Assembly: GCA_009777235.1 (NCBI GenBank)
Contig: WRMH01000009.1
Location: forward strand, 25,057 to 89,056
Direction of reading: 5' to 3'
From: Oscillospiraceae bacterium
GTDB lineage: Bacteria > Bacillota > Clostridia > Oscillospirales > Oscillospiraceae
DNA: 64,000 bases
A program made the translations under genes and the position numbers. The notes below the pieces were generated by a model. It saw only the letters and a list, made by a program, of their open reading frames with translations. It searched no databases and was not told the origin of the DNA. Shown here piece by piece: positions 18,617 to 26,511 of the stretch (the first letter of the stretch is position 1; every line of letters begins with the position of its first letter).

Positions 18617-19297
18617 TCAAATACAATTTCGCACCAAGCGCACAAACGCCTCAATCTTTGCCGCGTCTTTCACGCCGTCCGTTTCCACGCCGCTGCTCAC
18701 GTCAACGCAATAGGGAGATAGCGTTTTTATGGCTTTGGCGGCGTTTTGCGCACTAAGCCCTCCTGCCAAAAAATACGGCAATCCCGCGCAGCTTTTCAGC
18801 AAATCCCAGTCAAAAGAAACTCCCGTGCCGCCCCTATTCGGCGATAATGTGTCAAACAAGAGGTAATCGGCATTTTTTGGCAGCGGCGGCATGGTATCTC
18901 CCACACTCACCGCCTTGATGATTTGAAGCGGCGGCCTTTTTTGTCCGCCTGACCGCACGCTCTTGCCCATCCACTCCCGTCCGTCCGCTCTCCCCTGCTT
19001 TCCGTCCGTCCGCTCCCGCAATCCGGCGATATACGCCTCGTCCTCATCGCCGTGCAACTGTGCCAAATCAATCACTCCGCTTCGGTAAAGGCTCTCAATC
19101 AAAGATGCTGTCTCATTGACAAAGACGCCCACGGTTTTGATTCGCGCGTCTATCCGCGCTTTTAGCTCCGCCGCCGTTTTTATATCCACCCGGCGACGGC
19201 TCGGCGCGAAAACAAATCCGATATAATCCGGCAAGGCGCGGTTTACGGCACATATATCCTCCGCACTACACAGTCCGCAAATCTTTACCTTGCTCAT
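18617..19297 (-). CDS. trpF: Phosphoribosylanthranilate isomerase with an unusual insertion
   Basis: 226 residues against the usual ~200. VKICGL carries the catalytic Cys7, the general acid Asp lies in LLFDT, and the phosphate-binding loops GGTG and LAGGLS are present. The extra length lies at about residues 97-124 (TDGKQGRADGREWMGKS and onward), where the DNA carries two imperfect copies of CCGTCCGTCCGCTC. The insert is hydrophilic and falls in a barrel loop before the IIKAVSV strand, so activity is probably kept. The ATG overlaps the trpC stop (ATGA) and AAGGAGC precedes it. Confidence 0.93.
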   Translation of the reverse strand: MSKVKICGLCSAEDICAVNRALPDYIGFVFAPSRRRVDIKTAAELKARIDARIKTVGVFVNETASLIESLYRSGVIDLAQLHGDEDEAYIAGLRERTDGKQGRADGREWMGKSVRSGGQKRPPLQIIKAVSVGDTMPPLPKNADYLLFDTLSPNRGGTGVSFDWDLLKSCAGLPYFLAGGLSAQNAAKAIKTLSPYCVDVSSGVETDGVKDAAKIEAFVRLVRNCI

Positions 19298-20064
19298 AGC
19301 AAGCTCCTTAGCTCGGCAAGCGCCGCCGTCTTATCCGGCGCGCGCATCAGCGTTTCGCCGATCAAAACCGCCGAGGCTCCGGCCTCATTTGCCGCCCAAA
19401 CGTCCTTTGGCGTTTGTATGCCGCTTTCCGAAACAAATAAAACCTCAGGCGGGATTTTGACCGATAGTCGCTCACAAAGCGATGTATCTACCTTAAAAGT
19501 TTTCAGGTCTCTGTTATTGACTCCGATAATCCTCGCTCCGGCGGCAATCGCCATATCCGCCTCTTTCTCATTATGAATCTCCACAAGGCAAGAAAGTCCA
19601 AGCCCGTCGGCTTTTTTGATATATTCGGCAACTTGCGCCCGCGTCAAAATGGCGCAGATTAGCAAAACCGCGTCCGCGCCGAGCTTTTTTGCCTGCTCTA
19701 TCTGAAACGGGTCAATAATAAAATCTTTCCTTAGCAGAGGAATATCAACAATCTCGCGTATTTGCGAAAGATAGCTGTCGCAGCCTTGAAAAAACTCCGG
19801 CTCGGTCAATACCGATATGGCAGAGGCTCCCGCTTTTTCATACGCTCGCGCAATGTCAAGATGGGGAAAATCCTCCGCAATCACCCCTTTTGACGGCGAC
19901 GCTTTTTTGACCTCGCAGATAAAGTGAAATCCCGGACGGCGCAGGGCTTGTTCAAACAAAAACGGCAAACGTGAAGATACAGCCGCGCCCAATTTCGCGC
20001 TCCGGCTTTTGTCCCGCGCCACCCGTTTTTTGGTAGCTTCAACGATTTTATCAAGAACGGTCAT
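19294..20064 (-). CDS. trpC: Indole-3-glycerol-phosphate synthase
   Basis: 256 residues. The family signature FICEVKKASPSKG contains the catalytic Lys, followed by LLRKDFIIDPFQI and VNNRDLKTF; the C-terminal SESGIQTP and IGETLMRA bind phosphate. It closes 1-(o-carboxyphenylamino)-1-deoxyribulose 5-phosphate to indole glycerol phosphate. It starts two bases behind trpD with GAGGTG inside the trpD end, and trpF overlaps its stop, so trpD-C-F are tightly coupled. Confidence 0.97.
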   Translation of the reverse strand: MTVLDKIVEATKKRVARDKSRSAKLGAAVSSRLPFLFEQALRRPGFHFICEVKKASPSKGVIAEDFPHLDIARAYEKAGASAISVLTEPEFFQGCDSYLSQIREIVDIPLLRKDFIIDPFQIEQAKKLGADAVLLICAILTRAQVAEYIKKADGLGLSCLVEIHNEKEADMAIAAGARIIGVNNRDLKTFKVDTSLCERLSVKIPPEVLFVSESGIQTPKDVWAANEAGASAVLIGETLMRAPDKTAALAELRSLL

Positions 20065-20066
20065 AG

Positions 20067-21077
20067 TTACACCTCATTTGAGCGGCTTATAAACTCTTCC
20101 AGCTTGCTTTTAGCAGCGCCGCTGTCTATCACATCTTCGGCGGCCTTTACAGCCTCGCCGATAGAGTCATACTTGCTCGCCACATAGAGCGCGGTGGCGG
20201 CGTTTATGACGGCAGCACCGCGCTTTGCCCCCTGCTCTCCGCTCAATACCGCGCGGAGTATTTGCGCGTTTTCCTCCGGCGTGCCGCCTACAAGCTCGGA
20301 CTTCTCACACCGCTCAAAGCCGAACTGCTCCGGCGTTATTTCATACGTCCGCACCCAACCGTCTTTAACCTCGCACAACGTCGTGGACGCGCTCATGGAT
20401 ATCTCGTCTATCCCGTCGTTTCCATGCACCACCATCGCGTTTTTCACGCCGAGATTCATCAAAACCTTTGCGAGGGGTTCTACCAATTCCCTGTCATAAA
20501 CCCCCATCAGCTCCATGTTTGCCCCGGCGGGATTTGTGAGCGGCCCGAGTATATTAAAAACGGTCCGTATGCCAAGCTCCTTTCGCACCGGCGCAACATA
20601 TTTCATGGCTATATGATAGTTTTGCGCGAACAGAAAACAGATACCGATGCTATGAAGAAGCTCGGCGCTCTTTTCGGGCGCGATATGAATATTCACGCCA
20701 AGCGACTCGAGCACATCCGCCGCGCCGCATTTGCTTGACGCGCCCCTGTTTCCATGCTTTGCCACAGCAACTCCCGCCGCCGCCGCGATAATCGCCGCGG
20801 TTGTGGAAATATTAAACGTATTGGAGTGGTCGCCGCCGGTTCCGACAATTTCCAGCGCGTCCACATTGTGCAAGAGCCGCACGCAATGAGAGCGCATCCC
20901 AAACGCGGACGCGGTGATTTCGTCGGTGGTTTCCCCTTTTAGGCTGAGCGCGGTGAGATACGCGCTCATTTGCACGGGAGTAGCTTCTCCCGTCATGATC
21001 TCGTGCATGACCGCCTCCGCGGTTTCGTAAGATAAATCCTGCTTCTTTGACAGGGATATAATTGCTTCTCGTATCAT
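20067..21077 (-). CDS. trpD: Anthranilate phosphoribosyltransferase
   Basis: 336 residues. The PRPP-binding GTGGDHSNTFNIST, the anthranilate-side KHGNRGASSKCGAADVLE and NILGPLTNPA are intact. It joins anthranilate to PRPP. It is the first enzyme of the pathway present here, because no anthranilate synthase (trpE/trpG) is encoded in the operon. AGGAG lies ten bases before the ATG. The permease gene lies directly upstream in the transcript. Confidence 0.97.
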   Translation of the reverse strand: MIREAIISLSKKQDLSYETAEAVMHEIMTGEATPVQMSAYLTALSLKGETTDEITASAFGMRSHCVRLLHNVDALEIVGTGGDHSNTFNISTTAAIIAAAAGVAVAKHGNRGASSKCGAADVLESLGVNIHIAPEKSAELLHSIGICFLFAQNYHIAMKYVAPVRKELGIRTVFNILGPLTNPAGANMELMGVYDRELVEPLAKVLMNLGVKNAMVVHGNDGIDEISMSASTTLCEVKDGWVRTYEITPEQFGFERCEKSELVGGTPEENAQILRAVLSGEQGAKRGAAVINAATALYVASKYDSIGEAVKAAEDVIDSGAAKSKLEEFISRSNEV

Positions 21078-21125
21078 GGTTTGTTTCTCCTAATTTCTAA
21101 TTCATAATGTATAATTGTCCGGCGG

Positions 21126-22550
21126 TTATCCGAAAAAACCAAAAGAGTTCCAAAGCGGGATCGCGGCAAGCAAAGAGAGCAGACACGCCGCAAAGTATAT
21201 AAGACCGTATACGCCAAGGTGCTTGTTTGTCCAAATCCTGTCGCCCGCCATAGCTTTGCTCATCATCGCCCAAACATTTTGATAATTCATAAAGAAAGCG
21301 TTGCCCGCGAACATAAACACCGCTATCCAGACCAATGGGCTGATATTATACGCCTGCGCAATTTCCGGGAGAATGGGCGCGATGACCGCAATCGTCGGAA
21401 GAAAGATGGCCACATCCGCAAATCTGATTATAAACATGATCGTCATAATCACGAACATAAATATCCAAGGATTGCCCGCAATCGGCTCTAACGCGGGAAC
21501 TATAATGCCCGAGAGCCATACAGATATTCCCGTCGCGTTTAAGATTCCTCCCAAGCTCAATGCCATCGCTATAAATATAATCATATCCCAATTGACCCCG
21601 GTGTTAAAATCTCCGGGTTCCAAAACTCCGAATACAAAAAACAAAAACACGGCGGCAAGGCAGAGAACGGCTGAAGATATTCCGTGCAAACTTGCTGTCA
21701 CAAAAAATCCAAATACAACGACAAGGATCAATGCTGTAATGATTTCCTTCGCGCCCATCTTTCCGAGCTTTTGATTTTTGATGGCTCCGGCGGCCTCCGG
21801 GGGGATTGCTTCTTTTGGCTTTAAAATCAAAAGGCTTCCCAGCACAAGCAAAGCCGCCGCAATAAGCGTGGGTACAAACATGACCATAAACCAACTGTTG
21901 AAGTCCACAAGAGGGCCGAGTCCCGCCGTGCCTTGAATGAACGGCCCCCATACCACACCGGTCAGCCATCCCGCGCCGGGTATCAACGCCATCGAAAACG
22001 CGGTCAGCATGATCAGTGAATTGCCTTTTGATCCTTTTTTTAGCTTGCACAGCTCACAGCACTGCATGGCAATAGGAATGACGATAGCTACCCTTACCGT
22101 GGTGGCCGGGGTAAGTACGCTAAGTACAACCCCTATTATGACCCATCCGAGTACAAGGGTCGGGTACGACGGTTTGAAAACTTTGATAATACCCATTGCT
22201 ATCCTTTTTCCAAGCCCGGTTTTAGCCAGCGCGAAACCGAAGAAAAGCGCAGGGACAAGCGTCCACATGGCAGAATGTGTGAAGCCCGAAAATACGGTGG
22301 CGGAACTAAGCCCGCTTTCTGGCATAAACCCGCCGATGGCAAGGGCAAATAGCGCCAAAAACAACCCGCCTACCGCGTAAGGCAGGTCAAAAGGCTTGAA
22401 AATCCAAATCCCGAGCGTAATCAGTATACCGCCGAGCATGAAATGCGCGGAGGAATTTAAGCCGGCCGAAAAAGGCTGCGCTATCATGACTGCGGCTGCG
22501 AGCAGTAAAATAAGCCCGCTCCCTATAACAGATATTTTAATTTTATTCAT
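21126..22550 (-). CDS. SLC13/DASS-type anion permease inside the trp operon
   Basis: 474 residues with about 12 hydrophobic segments. The layout fits the ion transporter superfamily: hairpin-like segments with LTPATTVRVAIVIPIA in the first half and IRFADVAIFLPTIAVIAPI in the second. Relatives move di- or tricarboxylates or other organic anions with sodium or protons. The ATG overlaps the trpA stop (ATGAATAA) and trpD follows 48 bases on, so it is a true member of the T-box controlled operon. With trpE and trpG missing, an aromatic acid such as anthranilate is an attractive substrate (inference); tryptophan itself is less likely for this family. Confidence 0.88.
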   Translation of the reverse strand: MNKIKISVIGSGLILLLAAAVMIAQPFSAGLNSSAHFMLGGILITLGIWIFKPFDLPYAVGGLFLALFALAIGGFMPESGLSSATVFSGFTHSAMWTLVPALFFGFALAKTGLGKRIAMGIIKVFKPSYPTLVLGWVIIGVVLSVLTPATTVRVAIVIPIAMQCCELCKLKKGSKGNSLIMLTAFSMALIPGAGWLTGVVWGPFIQGTAGLGPLVDFNSWFMVMFVPTLIAAALLVLGSLLILKPKEAIPPEAAGAIKNQKLGKMGAKEIITALILVVVFGFFVTASLHGISSAVLCLAAVFLFFVFGVLEPGDFNTGVNWDMIIFIAMALSLGGILNATGISVWLSGIIVPALEPIAGNPWIFMFVIMTIMFIIRFADVAIFLPTIAVIAPILPEIAQAYNISPLVWIAVFMFAGNAFFMNYQNVWAMMSKAMAGDRIWTNKHLGVYGLIYFAACLLSLLAAIPLWNSFGFFG

Positions 22551-23322
22551 GTGTTTTTATACTCCTTTTCATTTCTTTTGCAAAATCGCTAACCGGTTTT
22601 ACGCACGCTCGCCCATGCTCCGCGATAATGCGGACAATGGCGCTTCCGACAATGACGCCGTCCGCAAAACCGGCGATCTCCCCTGCCTGCTCCGGCGTGG
22701 AAACGCCAAAACCTACCGCGCACGGAATATCGCTGATTTTCCGCACCCGCTGTATCATGTTCCGTGCGCTGCCGCCCAGTTCATTTCGCGTCCCGGTGAC
22801 GCCGAGCGACGAAACGCAGTATAAAAACCCGCTCGAACGCTCAGCTATATATGTGATTCTCTCATCCGATGTAGGGGCAATCATCGAGATTAGCTCTATC
22901 CCGCATGCGGCGCACGGCGCCTGCAATTCCTCCCGTTCTTCAAACGGCAAATCGGGTACGATCAATCCGTCAACGCCGCTCTTTGCGCATCGCAGCGTAA
23001 ATTTTTCGGCGCCGTAGGCAAATATGGGGTTGTAGTATGTCATAAGTAAGATGGGAATCTGTATGTCCGCTCTGACTTGCGAAACGAGGTCAAACAGCTT
23101 ATCCGTCGTGCAGCCGGCTTTTAAGGCGCGTTCATCCGCCGCCTCAATGACCGGGCCTTCGGCGATGGGGTCGGAAAACGGGATACCTATCTCAATTAAG
23201 TCAGCTCCTGCCTCATATAGCGCGTACAACAGTTTTTTTGTCGTTTCCAAATCCGGGTCGCCGCCCGTTATAAACGGGATAAACGCTTTTTTTGACGAAA
23301 ACGCTTTAGAAATCCTATTCAT
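22543..23322 (-). CDS. trpA: Tryptophan synthase alpha chain
   Basis: 259 residues. The catalytic Glu is in [11 protein letters not shown] and the catalytic Asp in [13 protein letters not shown]; the phosphate site VGFGVS and GVIVGSAIV are present. It splits indole glycerol phosphate to indole, which is passed to TrpB. The ATG overlaps the trpB stop (ATGAATAG), and the same type of overlap joins it to the permease. Confidence 0.97.
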   Translation of the reverse strand: MNRISKAFSSKKAFIPFITGGDPDLETTKKLLYALYEAGADLIEIGIPFSDPIAEGPVIEAADERALKAGCTTDKLFDLVSQVRADIQIPILLMTYYNPIFAYGAEKFTLRCAKSGVDGLIVPDLPFEEREELQAPCAACGIELISMIAPTSDERITYIAERSSGFLYCVSSLGVTGTRNELGGSARNMIQRVRKISDIPCAVGFGVSTPEQAGEIAGFADGVIVGSAIVRIIAEHGRACVKPVSDFAKEMKRSIKTHE

Positions 23323-24499
23323 GAATCTTCACCCCCCTGTATTTGGCGATGGACGCTACATCCTTATCACCGCGCCCGGACAGTGTCACCACAATAATTT
23401 TATCCTTGCCCATAGCGGGCGCGATTTTCATTGCGTATGCCACGGCGTGGGCGCTCTCGATTGCCGGAATGATTCCCTCCGTCCGGGTCAGGTATTCAAA
23501 GGCATCCACCGCCTGTGCGTCCGTGATTGCTTCGTACCGCGCCCGTCCCCGATCAAAAAGGCAGGCGTGCTCCGGGCCTATGCCGGGATAGTCGAGCCCT
23601 GCCGAAATTGAATAGACCGGCGCGATTTGCCCGAACTCATCCTGACAGAAGTACGATTTCATACCGTGAAACACTCCGACCGATCCGTTGGTTATGGTGG
23701 CGGCGGACTCTTCTGTGTCCGCGCCCTTGCCTCCGGCTTCGCATCCGATCAGCTCCACGCTTTCGTCGCCGATAAACTCATAAAAAGAACCTATGGCGTT
23801 GCTTCCGCCGCCCACACAGGCGATGACGGCATCGGGCAGCCTTTTTTCAAACTCCGCCGTCTGCTCTTTGATTTCACGCCCGATGACGGCTTGAAAATCA
23901 CGCACCATGACCGGAAAAGGATGCGGACCCATCACCGATCCGAGACAATAGTGAGTATCGTCCATGCGCCCCGCCCATTCACGCATCGTGGCGTTTACCG
24001 CATCCTTTAGCGTCGCCGTGCCGGAGACGACGCGGTTTACCGTTGCTCCCAAGAGCTTCATGCGATACACATTCAACGCTTGCCGCTCCATATCCTCCGC
24101 CCCCATGAATATCTCACATTCCAAGCCGAGCAGAGCGGCGGCGGTCGCCGCGGCAACACCGTGCTGTCCCGCGCCGGTTTCGGCGATCAGCCGGGTTTTT
24201 CCCATTTTTACCGCCAAAAGAGCCTGCCCCAATACGTTATTGATTTTATGAGAGCCCGTATGGTTCAAATCCTCGCGCTTGAGATAAATCTTCGCCCCGC
24301 CCAAATCGGCGGTCATTCGCTCTGCGCAGTACAGCAGCGACGGTCTTCCGGCGTATTGCCGCAAGAGCGTACTATATTCGCTCACAAAGCCCTCGTCGCT
24401 TCGCCATCGTTCATACGCCCGTGCCAGCTCCAAAACCGCACTCATCAATGTTTCGGGGATATACTGCCCCCCGTAAGCGCCAAACCTTCCGTTTTCCAT
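23315..24499 (-). CDS. trpB: Tryptophan synthase beta chain
   Basis: 394 residues from the ATG at 24499 ([16 protein letters not shown]), with AAGGAGATG upstream; the six-codon extension of the ORF track overlaps that site. The PLP lysine is in [11 protein letters not shown], the catalytic Glu in AETGAGQHG and the phosphate-cup glycines in [10 protein letters not shown]. It condenses indole with serine. It is the first gene of the operon, directly after the T-box terminator. Confidence 0.98.
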   Translation of the reverse strand: MENGRFGAYGGQYIPETLMSAVLELARAYERWRSDEGFVSEYSTLLRQYAGRPSLLYCAERMTADLGGAKIYLKREDLNHTGSHKINNVLGQALLAVKMGKTRLIAETGAGQHGVAAATAAALLGLECEIFMGAEDMERQALNVYRMKLLGATVNRVVSGTATLKDAVNATMREWAGRMDDTHYCLGSVMGPHPFPVMVRDFQAVIGREIKEQTAEFEKRLPDAVIACVGGGSNAIGSFYEFIGDESVELIGCEAGGKGADTEESAATITNGSVGVFHGMKSYFCQDEFGQIAPVYSISAGLDYPGIGPEHACLFDRGRARYEAITDAQAVDAFEYLTRTEGIIPAIESAHAVAYAMKIAPAMGKDKIIVVTLSGRGDKDVASIAKYRGVKIHE

Positions 24500-24517
24500 G
24501 TTTTCATCTCCTTGCAT

Positions 24518-24878
24518 AAAAAATCCCTGACAAAGTCAACGGCCTTGTCAGGGACGAATATCGCAATATCCGCGGTGCCACCCTGTTTCACGGTTATAAT
24601 CGGTGTCGGCCTGCCCTGTGGATTGAGCCAATCTGCCCGAAAAACCCGTGCGCTCTGCGAGGTACAAACATACCCCCGGCAACTGACGTATGCCCACACG
24701 TCACTGAATACTCGGCAGTCTCTTCCTGTGCCTTTCTTCCGTGCCCTCAACGGCCCATTTGCGCTCTCCGAACGGACAAGCCCGCCCTTCGTGCTGCAAA
24801 CCGCTTCTCCTGCCCGGCTCTCATCTGCCCGGGCTCTCTGTATGGCGCGTATTTGCCTTTACTTCCGTCTCAACGGTT
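24518..24878 (-). ncRNA. T-box riboswitch, tryptophan type by context
   Basis: The minus strand carries the near-invariant T-box sequence AGGGTGGCACCGCGG (24570-24584). A terminator follows: TCCCTGACAA pairs with TTGTCAGGGA (24524-24554), then six Ts. The 5' part is GC-rich and rich in AGAGAGC-type stem I motifs. Uncharged tRNA binding should form the antiterminator and open the trp genes. A UGG that could be the specifier lies at 24755-24757 within AAATGGGCC; this assignment is tentative, and Trp specificity mainly follows from the genes controlled. Confidence 0.95.
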
Positions 24879-24884
24879 TTGCTA

Positions 24885-24913
24885 AGTATATAGCTGTCTC
24901 TCATCGTTGTCAA
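24885..24913 (-). promoter_or_regulatory. Promoter of the trp operon
   Basis: A perfect TTGACA, 17 bases, then TATACT on the minus strand, starting transcription just ahead of the T-box. Its strength fits control by attenuation rather than by repression. Confidence 0.85.
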
Positions 24914-24955
24914 GCATTTATTTTTATTTGAGTTTCCGCGGGGGATCAAACTATC

Positions 24956-25123
24956 TTACGATAAATTATCTTTAGGCAACTCATTTTTTTCTTCGCACTT
25001 AGGACATGAGTTTTCTTTTCTTGTGATACAACGAAAAATCTTATAGATAAAATAACATATAAGAGCAACAATCCCTACGTTTATAATGAGTGCGGCCGTC
25101 TGAATGAAAGTTTGATAATCCAT
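24956..25123 (-). CDS. Small membrane protein with CxxC motif
   Basis: 55 residues, too short for the ORF track. GAGGAG lies nine bases ahead of the ATG and a promoter precedes it. One transmembrane helix (ALIINVGIVALICYFIYKI) is followed by a short cytoplasmic tail with CPKCEEK. I do not recognise a family. A single CxxC could bind metal or be redox-active, or bind zinc as a dimer. It stands immediately upstream of the trp promoter on the same strand; no terminator is evident between them, so some read-through into the trp leader is possible. Confidence 0.65.
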   Translation of the reverse strand: MDYQTFIQTAALIINVGIVALICYFIYKIFRCITRKENSCPKCEEKNELPKDNLS

Positions 25124-25205
25124 ACTGTCACGCTCCTCACCAGCCCACGCTTCCCGATAAATCTACCGGGAACACGGAAAGTTTATTTTCTAATAGCCTT
25201 AAGTA

Positions 25206-25235
25206 AATATAGCACGCACGCTCTCATTTTGTCAA
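25206..25235 (-). promoter_or_regulatory. Promoter of the small CxxC membrane protein
   Basis: TTGACA and TATATT separated by 18 bases on the minus strand, about 80 bases upstream of the 55-residue frame. This supports the frame as a real gene. Confidence 0.65.
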
Positions 25236-25281
25236 TGTTATTACCCGAAAAAGTTTACTGAATTTCCGCCAAAACAACTGA

Positions 25282-25310
25282 TTGCATGGGATAGTGGGAT
25301 ATGCTATAAT
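25282..25310 (+). promoter_or_regulatory. Promoter of the MntA/HepT operon
   Basis: TTGCAT, 17 bases, then a perfect TATAAT reading toward the nucleotidyltransferase gene, leaving a leader of about 60 bases. Confidence 0.65.
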
Positions 25311-25379
25311 TGGAAGAGGCGTATTGTTACGTCACAACGGGAACACGTTAATACCTGTATTACCGGACGGAGAGCTAAA

Positions 25380-25694
25380 ATGTTATCAATAGAGGAACTC
25401 AAGTCATATATTATACCTGTGGTTGAAAAGCATCCTGTTGAGAGAGTTATACTCTTTGGTTCTTATGCGCGAGGGGACGCTTCCGAGACAAGTGATGTTG
25501 ATTTGGTCGTTGAAAGCGGCGGTAAAATGCGAAACAGTAAAATATTTACTTTAGGCGGCGATTTACTGGCTGCTTTACCGGTTAGGGTTGATGTGTATGA
25601 CATTCTTGAAATTAAAGAATCTTCGCCTTTATACAATAGCATAGTAGAGGATGGGATAACAATATATGAAACAGCAACTCAAAGAGCAGTTTAG
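25380..25694 (+). CDS. mntA: MntA-type nucleotidyltransferase antitoxin
   Basis: 104 residues, a minimal nucleotidyltransferase. The signature GSYARGDASETSDVDLVVE gives the GSxARG loop and the DxD metal-binding pair; a third acidic residue lies in VRVDVYD. In MntA/HepT pairs this protein blocks the HEPN toxin by AMPylating a tyrosine. CGGAG lies before the ATG. The 3' end overlaps hepT by 29 bases, as usual for coupled toxin-antitoxin genes. Confidence 0.9.
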   Translation: MLSIEELKSYIIPVVEKHPVERVILFGSYARGDASETSDVDLVVESGGKMRNSKIFTLGGDLLAALPVRVDVYDILEIKESSPLYNSIVEDGITIYETATQRAV

Positions 25695-26019
25695 CAAAAT
25701 GTTGAAATTTTCCAACAATGCCGCCGAAATAGCTGCGGATATTTCGTTAGATAAGTTAGCGTCTGATATTCCATACCAGTACAGCTTATTATACCCTTTA
25801 GGGCAAATAGGTGAATTAGCGGCTCACATGACCCGCAATAAGGACATCGAAGAGGTTTATCCGAATATAGAATGGTCTAAATGGCGTGGATTTAGAAATA
25901 GAATTTTTCACGATTATGATATGATAGATTTTTCGATTGTCTTGGAAATGATTTCCGAAGCACTTCCGTTATTACGGGCAGAGTTGAATACTATTATCGT
26001 GGATTGCCAAATCGAGTAA
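25666..26019 (+). CDS. hepT: HepT-type HEPN RNase toxin
   Basis: 117 residues, mostly helical. The HEPN catalytic motif is RNRIFHDYD (R-x4-H-x-Y); the tyrosine after the histidine is the residue that MntA-type partners modify. HEPN toxins cleave RNA, often tRNA ends. It overlaps mntA and shares its promoter. A family B repeat lies about 60 bases behind the stop. Confidence 0.9.
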   Translation: MKQQLKEQFSKMLKFSNNAAEIAADISLDKLASDIPYQYSLLYPLGQIGELAAHMTRNKDIEEVYPNIEWSKWRGFRNRIFHDYDMIDFSIVLEMISEALPLLRAELNTIIVDCQIE

Positions 26020-26080
26020 GCACGGTATCGCCATTAAAGCATATCGCCTGTTTATTCTGCTTTCTATATACTCCATTGAT

Positions 26081-26120
26081 TTATTAAAATCATAAGACCC
26101 TCGCTTCTATAAGCGGTGGG
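26081..26120 (-). repeat. Repeat family B, copy b
   Basis: On the minus strand CCCACCGCTTATAGAAGCG continues to AGGGTCTTATGATTTTAATAA. This is the only clear copy that runs against its flanking genes. Confidence 0.75.
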
Positions 26121-26511
26121 CTACATTATAGCAAAAATCAGTGGTGAGTACAAGCTCCGATTGATTTTGATAAAACATCACGCGCATCTGCGCGGGTGGC
26201 TTCGCCGAATTCATTTCGGCGAAGGCGATATATTTGACTATGATGTGTTAAAAGACCGTCGCCCATAGTTGTGAAATGCCGACGGTCTTTGTCATATCAT
26301 TGATAAAAATTTAGCGCAGGCATTTGCTCTAAGTAATCAAACCGGATGGCTGCGCAGCCCGCTATGCTGACTAACGCTATAACTCACAAAAAAACGCCGC
26401 CCCCTCCCACTATTATTTACAAATCCTATTGCAAAATCTTCAAAAATACATTAAACTGTCCGTGCGGGAATATGAAGAGGCTGCCCAAATAATCGGGCAA
26501 AGGAGAACACT
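26121..26511. other. Non-coding spacer with several hairpins
   Basis: Between hepT and the first hybrid kinase. It holds CGCGCA-TC-TGCGCG, a 10-bp hairpin built from CTTCGCCGAA and TTCGGCGAAG (26200-26224) and a terminator-like stem. The tail GGCGAAGGCGATATAT recurs at 56990, next to another family B copy. I see no gene. Confidence 0.6.
26251..26290 (+). terminator. 11-bp hairpin, probable terminator
   Basis: AAAGACCGTCG and CGACGGTCTTT are exact complements with an 18-base loop. The second arm ends in TTT. It is symmetrical enough to stop transcription in both directions between hepT and the kinase gene. Confidence 0.6.

Noticed and set aside
26121-26511. Possible cyclic di-GMP riboswitch ahead of the kinase island
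   Set aside because: The hairpins present do not show the conserved GEMM core sequences; only generic stems and a terminator-like hairpin can be supported.
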